Source: CAVRCA01 sp965218045
Lineage (GTDB): Bacteria > Pseudomonadota > Alphaproteobacteria > Acetobacterales > Acetobacteraceae
DNA: 64,000 nt
NCBI GenBank assembly: GCA_965218045.1
Contig: CBDCJX010000012.1
Span: 165,754-229,753, forward strand
Direction: 5' to 3'
Part shown: in pieces, positions 50,094 to 58,423 of the stretch
How the letters are laid out: every line of letters begins with the position of its first letter
Numbering within the stretch: the first letter of the stretch is position 1
Notes under the pieces: generated by a model
Database searches by the model: none
The model's input: only the letters and a program-made list of their open reading frames with translations
What the model was told of the DNA's origin: nothing
Made by a program: the position numbers and the translations under genes

Positions 50094-52424
50094 GTGGTGC
50101 TGCTGTCGGACGGCACCGGCAACAGCGCCGGCAAGCTGCAAAAGACCAATGTCTGGCGGCTGTACCAAGCGCTCGATCTGGCCAGCGATGCCGATTGGCC
50201 GACGCAGATCGCTTGCTACAATGACGGCGTCGGCACCTCCTCGTTCCGGCCGCTGGCGCTGCTCGGCGGCGCGTTCGGCTGGGGGCTCAAGCGCAATGTC
50301 CTGCACCTCTACGAGTTCCTCTGCCGCAACTACCAGCCGGGGGACCGCATCTATCTGTTCGGCTTCAGTCGCGGCGCCTTCACCGTTCGCATCCTGGCCA
50401 GCCTGATCCTGCGCGAGGGGCTGGTGCGCTGCCCCGACCGGGATTTCCCCCGCTACGCGCGCGCGGCCTACCGCGTTTATCGGTCGCAACGCTTCACCCG
50501 CACGACCCGCCTCGTGCTGGTCTTGCGTCGACTGCGCGACGCGGTGGTCCGCGTCTACCGGCGGCTGTTGCGGCAAGCGCCCTATGCCGCGATCCCGCGC
50601 CACAGAATCGAGGCGATCGAGCTGGTCGGGGTGTGGGATACCGTCGCCGCCTATGGCACGCCGTTCGCCGAGCTGACCCGCGGCATCGATCGTTGGGTAT
50701 GGCCGCTGTCGATGCCGAACTACGTCCTGCACGAGCGGGTGCAAGCGGGACGCCACGCGCTGGCGCTCGACGATCAGCGGGACACCTTCCACCCGCTGCT
50801 GTGGGACGAGCTCGCCGAGCAGCAACTCATGGCCAAGGCCGGGGTGCCGCCCAAGCGGCTCAAGCAGGTCTGGTTTGCTGGGATGCACGCTGATGTCGGC
50901 GGTGGCTACGCCGATGATGCGTTGTCGGTCGAGCCGCTGCACTGGATGATGCGGGAGGCGGCCGCGCTCGGGCTGCGCTTCGCCGCCGCGGCCTATCGTG
51001 TCGAGCCGCCGGTGCCGAGCCGGTCGGCGCCGATGCACGATTCCCGCCGGGGTCTCGCCGCCTACTATCGCTACCAGCCGCGTCGCATCGTCGCCTGGCT
51101 CGATCCGCCCGACCCGGACACGCGGATCATGCGCAACCCGTTCATTCGCGAGGAGGGCGGGAAGGCGTTGCGCGGCAGAGGCTTGCTGAGTCACGTCGTT
51201 GTACACGAGAGCGTGATCGAGCGGATCGCCGCCGGCATCGACGACTACGCTCCGCTGGTGCTGCCCGAGACCTACTCGGTGGTGCGCCGCGATGGCGTGG
51301 CCGCAGGCCGGCCGGAGACCGCCGAGCAGGCCGCGCGCCGGATCGCTGGCAGCGCGCTGGTCTGGAACGACGTGTGGCGCAAGCGAGTCGCCTACTTCGC
51401 CTCGGTCGGCGTCGCCCTGCTGCTCGTCGCCTTCCCGCTGCTGGACATCAATGGCATGCCGGGCTGCGAGGGCGCGTTCTGCGTGATCGCGCCGCTGATC
51501 CAGGCGGTGGGTGTCATGCTCCCGGCGATCGCCGACCCGTGGATCGACGCGTACGCCTATCATCCGGCCCTGTTCGCGTTGGCGATTCTGGCGCTGGCCT
51601 TGCTGCAACTTCGCAGCACGGTGCTGACGCGCCGGATCGACGATCGGATGCGCGGGCTCTGCGCGCCACTGGCGCCGGGACCGGTCCGGATGCCGCGCGG
51701 CGGAAAGCTGGACCCGCTCGTCGAGGGCGTGCGTACCAGCGATGCCTACCAGACGATCCTGCGTACCCTGAAGTGGCGGGCGCTGCCGTTCGCGGCCGGC
51801 TGGACGATCCTGCTGGCCGGGACGGCGGCGGTGTTCGTTACCCTGGCCACCGAGATCGGCCGTACCCAGCTCGCCGGCGCGGAACGCAGCGGCCGCATCT
51901 GCACTCTCGCGGGCGGGGCCGCGGCAGCCGATGGGGTCGCCCGTGTGCTGGCGGGCGCGCTGTGCAACGACACCGGGCTCATCGTCGAGAAGGGTCGGCG
52001 CTATCTGATCCGCTTCGACGTGATCGAACCTTGGAGCGACCGCTCGATCGTGACCGACCCGACCGGCTTCGCCTCGTCGCGGGCATTCGTCCTGCGGCTT
52101 GCCGTGCCGCTGCGGCGCTCGGTGAGCGGGGCCTGGTTGCAGCCCTTTCTCAGCATTGTCCCGGCGCGACATCCGGGCGGCCGGACGGCACCGGTCGTCG
52201 GTGGCGAGGCGCGTCCGCTCGATCCGCGGCTCGCCACCGGCGGCGTCTACCAGGCCAGCTTCATCGCCCCGGCAAGCGGGCAGGTCCGTCTATGGGTGAA
52301 CGACGCTCCCATCGCGCTGTGGCCCACTTGGTCGGGGGGCTTCCTCACCGGACGGTTCTACGCCAACAATCGTGGCGTCGCCGACGTCACCCTGACGCCG
52401 CTGGAACAACCGGGCTCGCCGTAG
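50094..52424 (+). CDS. DUF2235 membrane-anchored alpha/beta hydrolase
   Basis: 776 aa. N-terminal DUF2235 hydrolase: VVLLSDGTGNSAGKLQKTNV, YNDGVGT, nucleophile Ser in LFGFSRGAFTVR, GVWDTVAAYG and GMHADVGGGYAD. The middle and C-terminal parts hold about four membrane segments (YFASVGVALLLVAFPLL, ALFALAILALALLQL, WTILLAGTAAVFVTLAT) and a final soluble beta-rich domain. DUF2235 includes type VI phospholipase effectors, but no vgrG, immunity or secretion gene is nearby. GTG 50094 is the first standard start; family-like residues extend 8-10 codons upstream to AGGGGAACG-ATC, so the true start is unclear. Confidence 0.85.
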   Translation: MVLLSDGTGNSAGKLQKTNVWRLYQALDLASDADWPTQIACYNDGVGTSSFRPLALLGGAFGWGLKRNVLHLYEFLCRNYQPGDRIYLFGFSRGAFTVRILASLILREGLVRCPDRDFPRYARAAYRVYRSQRFTRTTRLVLVLRRLRDAVVRVYRRLLRQAPYAAIPRHRIEAIELVGVWDTVAAYGTPFAELTRGIDRWVWPLSMPNYVLHERVQAGRHALALDDQRDTFHPLLWDELAEQQLMAKAGVPPKRLKQVWFAGMHADVGGGYADDALSVEPLHWMMREAAALGLRFAAAAYRVEPPVPSRSAPMHDSRRGLAAYYRYQPRRIVAWLDPPDPDTRIMRNPFIREEGGKALRGRGLLSHVVVHESVIERIAAGIDDYAPLVLPETYSVVRRDGVAAGRPETAEQAARRIAGSALVWNDVWRKRVAYFASVGVALLLVAFPLLDINGMPGCEGAFCVIAPLIQAVGVMLPAIADPWIDAYAYHPALFALAILALALLQLRSTVLTRRIDDRMRGLCAPLAPGPVRMPRGGKLDPLVEGVRTSDAYQTILRTLKWRALPFAAGWTILLAGTAAVFVTLATEIGRTQLAGAERSGRICTLAGGAAAADGVARVLAGALCNDTGLIVEKGRRYLIRFDVIEPWSDRSIVTDPTGFASSRAFVLRLAVPLRRSVSGAWLQPFLSIVPARHPGGRTAPVVGGEARPLDPRLATGGVYQASFIAPASGQVRLWVNDAPIALWPTWSGGFLTGRFYANNRGVADVTLTPLEQPGSP

Positions 52425-52548
52425 AGCGGCAAGGCCGTTTTGCAACTTACGAGCGGGGTGCGGCGTAATCGACCGATGCGCAGTCGAGAATCCGCGCGAA
52501 CTGGTGTATGCCACCGCGCACACCCAATTTTGATTGAGACAGGAAGCG

Positions 52549-52872
52549 ATGCCGACGAGCAAAACGCCTGACAAGAAGAAGGCCGCAGCGCCAAAGGGCA
52601 AGACGGTCGAGCCGCCGGACAAGGGCAACAAGCCCAACGCGCTACAGAAGCCGCTGAAGCCGTCCGAGGACCTGGCCGCCGTGGTCGGCTCGGGACAGCT
52701 GCCGCGCGGTGAGGTGGTCAGCAAGGTGTGGGCCTACATCAAGTCCAACAACCTGCAGAACCCCGAAAACAAGCGGGAAATCCTGGCCGACGACAAGCTT
52801 CGCAAGGTTTTTGGCAAGGACAAGGTGACGATGTTCGAGATGAACAAGCATCTCGCGCAACACCTGTCGTGA
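52549..52872 (+). CDS. SWIB/MDM2 domain protein
   Basis: 107 aa. Lys/Pro-rich N-terminus (about 40 residues) and a SWIB domain: LPRGEVVSKVWAYIKSNNLQ, REILADDKLRKVFGKDKVTM, FEMNKHLAQHL. The domain is best known from eukaryotic chromatin remodellers but stands alone in chlamydiae and many proteobacteria, where a DNA- or topoisomerase-linked role is suspected. AGGAAG lies before the ATG. Confidence 0.92.
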   Translation: MPTSKTPDKKKAAAPKGKTVEPPDKGNKPNALQKPLKPSEDLAAVVGSGQLPRGEVVSKVWAYIKSNNLQNPENKREILADDKLRKVFGKDKVTMFEMNKHLAQHLS

Positions 52873-52897
52873 CCCGGGCGGCGAGCCCGCTGACCGA

Positions 52898-54055
52898 TTG
52901 AGCGGGGACCGCGTCGCGCTAGCGGAACAGGGCGCCTGCGCGGTCGAGACCGGCGCCGGCACCAGAAGTCCGCAAGCCTATGCCCGGATCGTTCTCGCGA
53001 TCGCGCTGGTCGGGCTCGGCGCGTGGACCTTGCGCAGCTTTTTACCCGCCCTCGTCTGGGCGGCCATCTTTGCGATTGCCACCTGGCCGACCTACGAGCG
53101 CGTGCAGCGCCGCTGGCCGCCGGGCCGGCACAACATACTGATGCCGTCGCTGTTCACCTTCGGCGTGGCACTTCTGTTCATCGTCCCGCTCGCCCTCGTG
53201 GCGTTCCAGCTCGGACGCGAATCCCATACTGCATTGGAGTGGGTCGGGCAGGCCCGGACCAAGGGCGTGCCGATGCCGGACTGGATTGGGCACCTGCCGC
53301 TGATCGGCGCCGAGGTGGCTTCGTGGTGGGCGGCGAATTTGGCCGACCCGCAGGGCTCGGCGGAGTTGCTCGGGCGACTCGGGCACGGCGAGGTGGTGAG
53401 CTTCAGCCGTCAGCTTGGGGCGCAGGTCATCCATCGCCTGGTGTTGTTCGGCTTCACCCTGCTGGCGCTGTTCTTCCTGTTCCGCGACGGCCACCGGCTG
53501 GGCCAGCAGATGCTGACCGCCAGCCGGCGGGCGTTCGGCCCTGGAGGCGAGCGGGTCGGTCGACAGATCATCGCCTCGGTGCATGGCACGGTGGACGGGC
53601 TGGTGCTGGTGGGTATCGGTGAGGGCGTGGTGCTGGGGGTGGCCTATTACGCCATAGGCGTGCCGCACCCGGCGCTGCTCGGCGCGGCGACGGCGCTGGC
53701 CGCGATGATCCCGTTCGGCGCGCCGCTGGTGTTCGGGATAGCTTCGTTGCTGCTGCTGGCCGAGGGTTCACTTGCGCTCGCCGTCGCACTGTGCGCCTTC
53801 GGTTTCGCGGTGGTGTTCGTCGCCGATCATTTTGTCCGCCCGTTCCTGATCGGCGGTGCCACCCGGCTGCCCTTCGTCTGGGTGCTGCTCGGCATTTTGG
53901 GCGGGGTGGAGACCTGGGGTCTGCTCGGCCTGTTCCTCGGCCCGGCGATCATGGCCGCGCTGATCTTGCTGTGGCGGGAGTGGACCGACCCCGCCACGCC
54001 AACGCGGCCTATCGCGGCGCGCGACGAGGCCAAACCGGGGCAGGGCGAGGACTGA
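52898..54055 (+). CDS. AI-2E family transporter/permease
   Basis: 385 aa, about eight membrane spans. The first pair is ARIVLAIALVGLGAWTLRSF and LPALVWAAIFAIATWPTYER; later GTVDGLVLVGIGEGVVLGVA, AMIPFGAPLVFG and VADHFVRPFLIGGATRLPF, the conserved C-terminal signature. Members include TqsA and Na+/H+ antiporters, so the substrate is open. TTG 52898 (LSGDRVALAEQ) is used because no ATG fits; the first 25 residues are poorly constrained. The stop overlaps the next gene (TGATG). Confidence 0.88.
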   Translation: MSGDRVALAEQGACAVETGAGTRSPQAYARIVLAIALVGLGAWTLRSFLPALVWAAIFAIATWPTYERVQRRWPPGRHNILMPSLFTFGVALLFIVPLALVAFQLGRESHTALEWVGQARTKGVPMPDWIGHLPLIGAEVASWWAANLADPQGSAELLGRLGHGEVVSFSRQLGAQVIHRLVLFGFTLLALFFLFRDGHRLGQQMLTASRRAFGPGGERVGRQIIASVHGTVDGLVLVGIGEGVVLGVAYYAIGVPHPALLGAATALAAMIPFGAPLVFGIASLLLLAEGSLALAVALCAFGFAVVFVADHFVRPFLIGGATRLPFVWVLLGILGGVETWGLLGLFLGPAIMAALILLWREWTDPATPTRPIAARDEAKPGQGED

Positions 54056-55101
54056 TGCCCGCGCCGCTCGCTGGCACAACGATCCTGGAAGTGGTCGGCG
54101 AGGCGAGCGCGGTGGGTCTGCGACTGGCGGCGGGCCTCACCGGCCGCATCGCGGCCGATCTCGGCGCTGAGGTGATCAAGCTGGAGCCACCCGGCGGCGA
54201 CTCGCTGCGCCGGCTGCCGCCGTTGCTCGGCACAACCGGGGCGCTGTTCGCGTTCCTCAACGCGGGCAAGCGTTCCGTGGTGCTGTCGTCGGACAAAGCG
54301 GTCGGGCGACTCGCTTCCGGCTGCGACGGCCTGCTCGCCGATTCGGCGGGTCCAGCCGCGACATCCCGCGTGACGGTGTTGTTCTCGGTGCTGGGCGCCC
54401 AGACCCCGCCCGGGACGCCGGCGACCGAGTTCACCGTGATGGCGCTTGGCGGATTGCTCAACATGATCGGCGAGCCGGATCGCGAGCCGTTGCGACTGGG
54501 TGGTCACCAGGCTGCCTATGCGGCCGGGCTGGCGGGCTTTACCGGCCTGGTCGCGGCGTTGTGCGCCGGTGATGGCGTTGCCGAGACGGTGCGGGTCAGC
54601 ATGCTGGAATGCGTGATCTGGCTGAACTGGAAGAACCTGGCGAGTGCCGCGACCAGCGGCGTCGCGCCGGGGCGGCTTGGCGATTTGGCGGAATGGCAGG
54701 TGGTGCGCTGCGCCGACGGGTTCGTCGCGTTGGTCTACCAGGACGGCGACTGGCCGCTGTTCTGTCGCGTGGTCGATGATCCACGCCTGGCCGATCCGGC
54801 GCTCGCCGAGCGCGGGGCGCGTCTGGCGCGGGCCCGCGAGATCGGCGAGATCGTGGAAAGCCGCTTCGCCGCGCTGACCCGGGCGCAGCTCCGCGAGATG
54901 GCGCTCGCCCGCCGGCTGCCGCTCGGCCCGGTGTGGAGCCCGGAGGACATCGCGCGCGACCCGCACACGCTTGCCCGCGACTTTCTCGCGTTGGTGCGAC
55001 TGCCGGACGGGCGGACAGTGCCGATGCCGCGTCTGCCGGTGCGGTGGAACGGCGCGGGGTTCCAGCCCGGTGACGTGCCGGCGCTGCGGTCCGCATCGTG
55101 A
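54055..55101 (+). CDS. CaiB/BaiF CoA-transferase family protein, subunit 1
   Basis: 348 aa. ILEVVGEASAVGLRLAAGLT, GRIAADLGAEVIKLEPPGGD, then a family body with GDLAEWQVVRCADGFVALVY and the small-domain RRLPLGPVWSPEDIARDPHT. By eye, the usual catalytic Asp position reads Glu (ATEFTVMALGGLL). It is coupled at both ends: TGATG with the permease, GTGA with subunit 2. Tandem dissimilar CaiB genes suggest a heterodimer like BbsEF. Confidence 0.87.
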   Translation: MPAPLAGTTILEVVGEASAVGLRLAAGLTGRIAADLGAEVIKLEPPGGDSLRRLPPLLGTTGALFAFLNAGKRSVVLSSDKAVGRLASGCDGLLADSAGPAATSRVTVLFSVLGAQTPPGTPATEFTVMALGGLLNMIGEPDREPLRLGGHQAAYAAGLAGFTGLVAALCAGDGVAETVRVSMLECVIWLNWKNLASAATSGVAPGRLGDLAEWQVVRCADGFVALVYQDGDWPLFCRVVDDPRLADPALAERGARLARAREIGEIVESRFAALTRAQLREMALARRLPLGPVWSPEDIARDPHTLARDFLALVRLPDGRTVPMPRLPVRWNGAGFQPGDVPALRSAS

Positions 55102-56249
55102 ACCGGCCGTTGCATGGCTGCCGGGTGCTCGACCTCGGCATCATCACCGCCGGGGCGGCCACGTCGGCGCTGCTCGCCGATCTCGGCGCCGAGGTGATCA
55201 AGGTCGAGGCGCCGGACTACCGCGATCCGTTCCGGGGCTGGGCCGGCGGCGGGACGCAGGACGGGGCGGACAACGCATTCTTCCGCTTCACCAATCGCGG
55301 CAAGACCGGCATCAGCCTGGATCTCAAGCACGAGGCGGGGCGCGCGGCATTCCTGCGCCTAGTCCAACGCAGCGACGTGGTGCTGGAGAATTTTCGCCGT
55401 GGCGTTCTGGCGCGGCTGCGGCTCGACTATCCGGTGCTGCGCGCGACCAATCCCGCAATCATCCTCGCCGCCATCTCCAGCCAGGGCGAGACCGGGCCGG
55501 ATGCAAACTACGTCTCGTTCGGCACCACCTTGGAGGCGGTGGGCGGCCTCGCCTGGGCGAGCGGCTATGCCGACGGGCCGCCAGTGGTGAGCGGACGCGA
55601 GGTGAACTATCCCGACCAGGTGGTCGCCATGTTCGCCGCCGGCATGATCCTCACCGCCTTGCTCGACCGGCGACGTCGCGGCGAGGGCGTGCATCTCGAC
55701 ATTTCGCAGCGCGAGCTGACCAGCTTTCTGATTGGCGAGATGCTGCTCGGCGCCGAACCGGTGGCGCGGCGCGGCAATGCCGATCCGCTGCTCGCGTTGC
55801 AGGATTGCTTTTGCGCCGCCGACGGCACCTGGCTCGCGATCAGCGTCGATGCGGCGCGTGTGGCGGCGTTCGACGCGCTGATCGGGGCGATGACGAACTC
55901 CACCGGGGCCGAGCAGCACCGGCGAACCGCGCGCTGGGTCGGAGCGCGCGCGGCAACCGTCGGGCTGCGGGCGCTCGCCGCGATCGGGGTCGCCGCCGCG
56001 CCGGTGCTGGACGGGGCGGGCGTGCTCGCCGAGCGCGGGCGGCAATGGGACATGGCGCTGGCCTCGTTGCCTGACGGCGCGCCGGTGAAGGGGTTCCCGT
56101 TCCAGCTCGACCGGACCCCGCTGGCGGTCACCCGTGTTGCGCCGGCGATCGGTGCCGACACGGGGGAGGTACTGCACCGCATCGGCGGCTACATGCCGGA
56201 CGAGATCGCGCGGCTCGCGGCACAGCACGCGGTCGAAGTCGTCGGATAG
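55098..56249 (+). CDS. CaiB/BaiF CoA-transferase family protein, subunit 2
   Basis: 383 aa. VLDLGIITAGAATSALLADL, GAEVIKVEAPDYRDPFRGWA, ISLDLKHEAGRAAFLRLVQR. The active-site region is YVSFGTTLEAVGGLAWASGY with Gly where class III transferases have Asp, as judged by eye. GTG start 55098 within GTGA. The preceding gene is probably its partner. The acid being activated is unknown. Confidence 0.9.
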   Translation: MNRPLHGCRVLDLGIITAGAATSALLADLGAEVIKVEAPDYRDPFRGWAGGGTQDGADNAFFRFTNRGKTGISLDLKHEAGRAAFLRLVQRSDVVLENFRRGVLARLRLDYPVLRATNPAIILAAISSQGETGPDANYVSFGTTLEAVGGLAWASGYADGPPVVSGREVNYPDQVVAMFAAGMILTALLDRRRRGEGVHLDISQRELTSFLIGEMLLGAEPVARRGNADPLLALQDCFCAADGTWLAISVDAARVAAFDALIGAMTNSTGAEQHRRTARWVGARAATVGLRALAAIGVAAAPVLDGAGVLAERGRQWDMALASLPDGAPVKGFPFQLDRTPLAVTRVAPAIGADTGEVLHRIGGYMPDEIARLAAQHAVEVVG

Positions 56250-56320
56250 GCGCGGCGAAGCAGCTACGGCGCCTGGGGCGGCAACTCGGGTTTGGCCAAC
56301 ACGTTGGCGGCTCGAACACC

Positions 56321-56575
56321 GTGGAGCGTGCGATGCGGACCCTGGACGGCGTCGTCACCATCGTCCAGGAGGGCCGGTTTACCCTGCGGACCCGCCAGGG
56401 GCAGCACCACCTGTTCCTGCTGTCGCACCGGGCCGCGGCCGAGCCGGCGCAGCTCGCCCCGTTGCAGCGTGCCCGGGCGAGGGTGCGCGTGCACTACGAA
56501 TGGGCACCCGGGCTGATCGGCTTCGTCGCCCGTGCCGTCACACGCCTCGGCCCCGATGCGAGGAGTGGCGCGTGA
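56321..56575 (+). CDS. Conserved small protein upstream of FdhB/NrfD genes
   Basis: 84 aa from GTG 56321 or 80 aa from ATG 56333. Sequence features: LDGVVTIVQEGRFTLRTRQG, HHLFLLSHRAAAEPAQLAPL, VRVHYEWAPGLIGFVARAVT; a compact beta-rich, basic protein. The stop overlaps the next start (GTGA), so it is coupled to the ferredoxin gene. I do not know its function; the coupling suggests a role in the redox complex. Confidence 0.7.
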   Translation: MERAMRTLDGVVTIVQEGRFTLRTRQGQHHLFLLSHRAAAEPAQLAPLQRARARVRVHYEWAPGLIGFVARAVTRLGPDARSGA

Positions 56576-57471
56576 GTGCCGGCTTCCCGATCAGCCCGCG
56601 CGCGCTGGACTACCCCGATTCGCAGTTCGACCGGCCGATCCCGGACGAGGCCGAGCTCACCGCCGGCGTGCGCGTGGTGCCCGGCCGATCCTACGGGTTC
56701 TTCACCGACACCACGCTCTGCATTGGTTGCAAAGCCTGCGAGGTCGCGTGCAAGGAGTGGAACAACCTCCCGGCCGGCGATGTCGGGCTGACCGGTGACA
56801 GCTACGACAACACCGGACAGCTCTCCGCCAATACCTGGCGCCACGTCGCCTTCATCGAGCAGGTGAGTGAGCGGCCGACCGAGATGCGGCCGTTCCAGAG
56901 CAACTGGTTGATGATGAGCGACGTGTGCAAGCACTGTCACAATCCGCCCTGCCTGGAAGCCTGCCCAACCGGGGCGCTGTTCAAGACTGAGTTCGATACG
57001 GTGGTCGTACAGCAGGATATCTGCAACGGCTGCGGCTATTGCGTGCCGGCCTGCCCGTTCGGCGTGGTCGAGGTCAGTCCGCTGGATGGCAAGGCCCATA
57101 AGTGTACGTTGTGCTACGATCGGCTGAAAGGCGGATTGGAGCCGGCCTGCGCCAAGTGCTGCCCGACCGACTCGATCCAGTTCGGTGAGGTGCGGACGTT
57201 GCAGGCGCGGGCGGCGCAGCGGGTCGACGAGCTGCACCGGCTTGGCCTCGGGCAGGCGTATCTCTACGGCGCGCCCGGCGGGCCGGGGGCGACCGGCGGG
57301 CTCGAGCACCTCAACGCGTTCTTCCTGCTGACCGACAAGCCCGAGGTCTACAACCTGCCGGAGGCGCCGAGCCGGGCGTCGAACCGGGTGGCGCCGAGCC
57401 TCGCCGCCGGGCTTGTCGCGGTGGCCGGCCTGGCACTCACCGCGCTTAGCCTCCTCGCGCGCCGCGCCTGA
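56572..57471 (+). CDS. 4Fe-4S ferredoxin subunit (FdhB/NrfC-like) with C-terminal membrane anchor
   Basis: 299 aa electron-transfer subunit of a molybdopterin oxidoreductase. Cys clusters: CIGCKACEVACKEWN, CKHCHNPPCLEACPTGALFK, CNGCGYCVPACPFGVVEV and CTLCYDRL with CAKCC, enough for four [4Fe-4S] clusters. A C-terminal span (AAGLVAVAGLALTALSLLAR) anchors it as in FdoH. GTG 56572 start. The NrfD partner follows; no catalytic subunit is present within the window. Confidence 0.92.
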   Translation: MSAGFPISPRALDYPDSQFDRPIPDEAELTAGVRVVPGRSYGFFTDTTLCIGCKACEVACKEWNNLPAGDVGLTGDSYDNTGQLSANTWRHVAFIEQVSERPTEMRPFQSNWLMMSDVCKHCHNPPCLEACPTGALFKTEFDTVVVQQDICNGCGYCVPACPFGVVEVSPLDGKAHKCTLCYDRLKGGLEPACAKCCPTDSIQFGEVRTLQARAAQRVDELHRLGLGQAYLYGAPGGPGATGGLEHLNAFFLLTDKPEVYNLPEAPSRASNRVAPSLAAGLVAVAGLALTALSLLARRA

Positions 57472-57475
57472 GCCG

Positions 57476-58423
57476 ATGCGCGACACCGGTCACGGGTCCG
57501 ACGAGGGCACGAGCTATTACGGCCGCTCACCGCTGAAGCCGGCGCCGTTCGAGAGCGCGGCGGTCGGCGGCTATATCTTCCTTGCCGGTCTGGCCGGCGC
57601 GGCACAGCTGATCGCCACCATCGCCGATCTCTGGGGTGCGCCGCGCACGCAAAGGTTGGTGCGGCGCGGGCGCTATCTCGCGTTGCTCGCGCCGCTGCTC
57701 GGCGCGCCGCTGCTGATCTACGACCTGCACACGCCACAGCGCTTCTATAACATGCTGCGCATCTTCCGCCGCACCTCGCCGATGTCGATCGGCACTTGGG
57801 TGCTAATGGGATTTAGCGGTTTCTCCGGCCTGACCGCCACATTGCAGTTCCTCGCCGACCAGCCGCACGCTGGGCGCTGGTTCGGCCGCGCGGTGCGGGT
57901 GGCGCAGGTTCCGGCAGCGCTCGCCGGCGCCGGGCTTGCCACCTACACCGCTGCCCTGCTGTCGGCCACCAGCACGCCGTCATGGGCCGTCGCCCCACGC
58001 GCGCTGGCGGTGCGCTTCGCTGGCTCCTCGATCGCAGCGGGCGCCGCCGCCCTGGCACTCGGCGAGCGCCTGGCCGGACGCCGCGACGTGGCCGAGGATC
58101 TCGATGCGCTCGCGGTCGCGGCCTTGGCCGCCGAACTCGCCGGCAGCGTCGCGGCGCGGCACACCCAGCAGGTGCGGGGGATTGCCGTCGCGGCCCGATT
58201 CTCCGGTCATGTTGCGGGTGCGGCGTTGCCGATCGCGCTCAAGGTCGGCTCCGGTCTGCTTGGTCGGCGAGGCCGGTGGCTTGGTGGGCTTGGTGCCCTG
58301 GTCGCGTTGGGCGGCAGTCTCGCGCTGCGCGTCGGTGTGCTCGACGAGGGCGAGGCATCCGCGCGTCGCCCGAGCGATGGTTTTCGCCTCGCCAAGCCGC
58401 CGGCCGGAAGTCGAGCTGGCTAG
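57476..58423 (+). CDS. NrfD/PsrC-like membrane subunit
   Basis: 315 aa polytopic membrane protein. AAVGGYIFLAGLAGAAQLIA, YLALLAPLLGAPLLIYDLHT and NMLRIFRRTSPMSIGTWVLM match the quinone-interacting NrfD/polysulfide-reductase fold. C-terminal half is Ala/Gly-rich with further spans. ATG 57476, 4 nt after the ferredoxin stop. Together they link a periplasmic dehydrogenase to the quinone pool. The stop abuts the beta-helix gene's stop on the other strand. Confidence 0.88.
   Translation: MRDTGHGSDEGTSYYGRSPLKPAPFESAAVGGYIFLAGLAGAAQLIATIADLWGAPRTQRLVRRGRYLALLAPLLGAPLLIYDLHTPQRFYNMLRIFRRTSPMSIGTWVLMGFSGFSGLTATLQFLADQPHAGRWFGRAVRVAQVPAALAGAGLATYTAALLSATSTPSWAVAPRALAVRFAGSSIAAGAAALALGERLAGRRDVAEDLDALAVAALAAELAGSVAARHTQQVRGIAVAARFSGHVAGAALPIALKVGSGLLGRRGRWLGGLGALVALGGSLALRVGVLDEGEASARRPSDGFRLAKPPAGSRAG

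Noticed and set aside
50010..52172. 720-aa minus-strand open frame
   Set aside because: Antisense shadow of the DUF2235 gene, rich in Arg/Gln/His without motif.
53791..54054. N-terminal extension of the first paired CoA-transferase
   Set aside because: Would overlap the AI-2E permease gene by 265 nt in another frame; the ATG at 54055 fits the family start.
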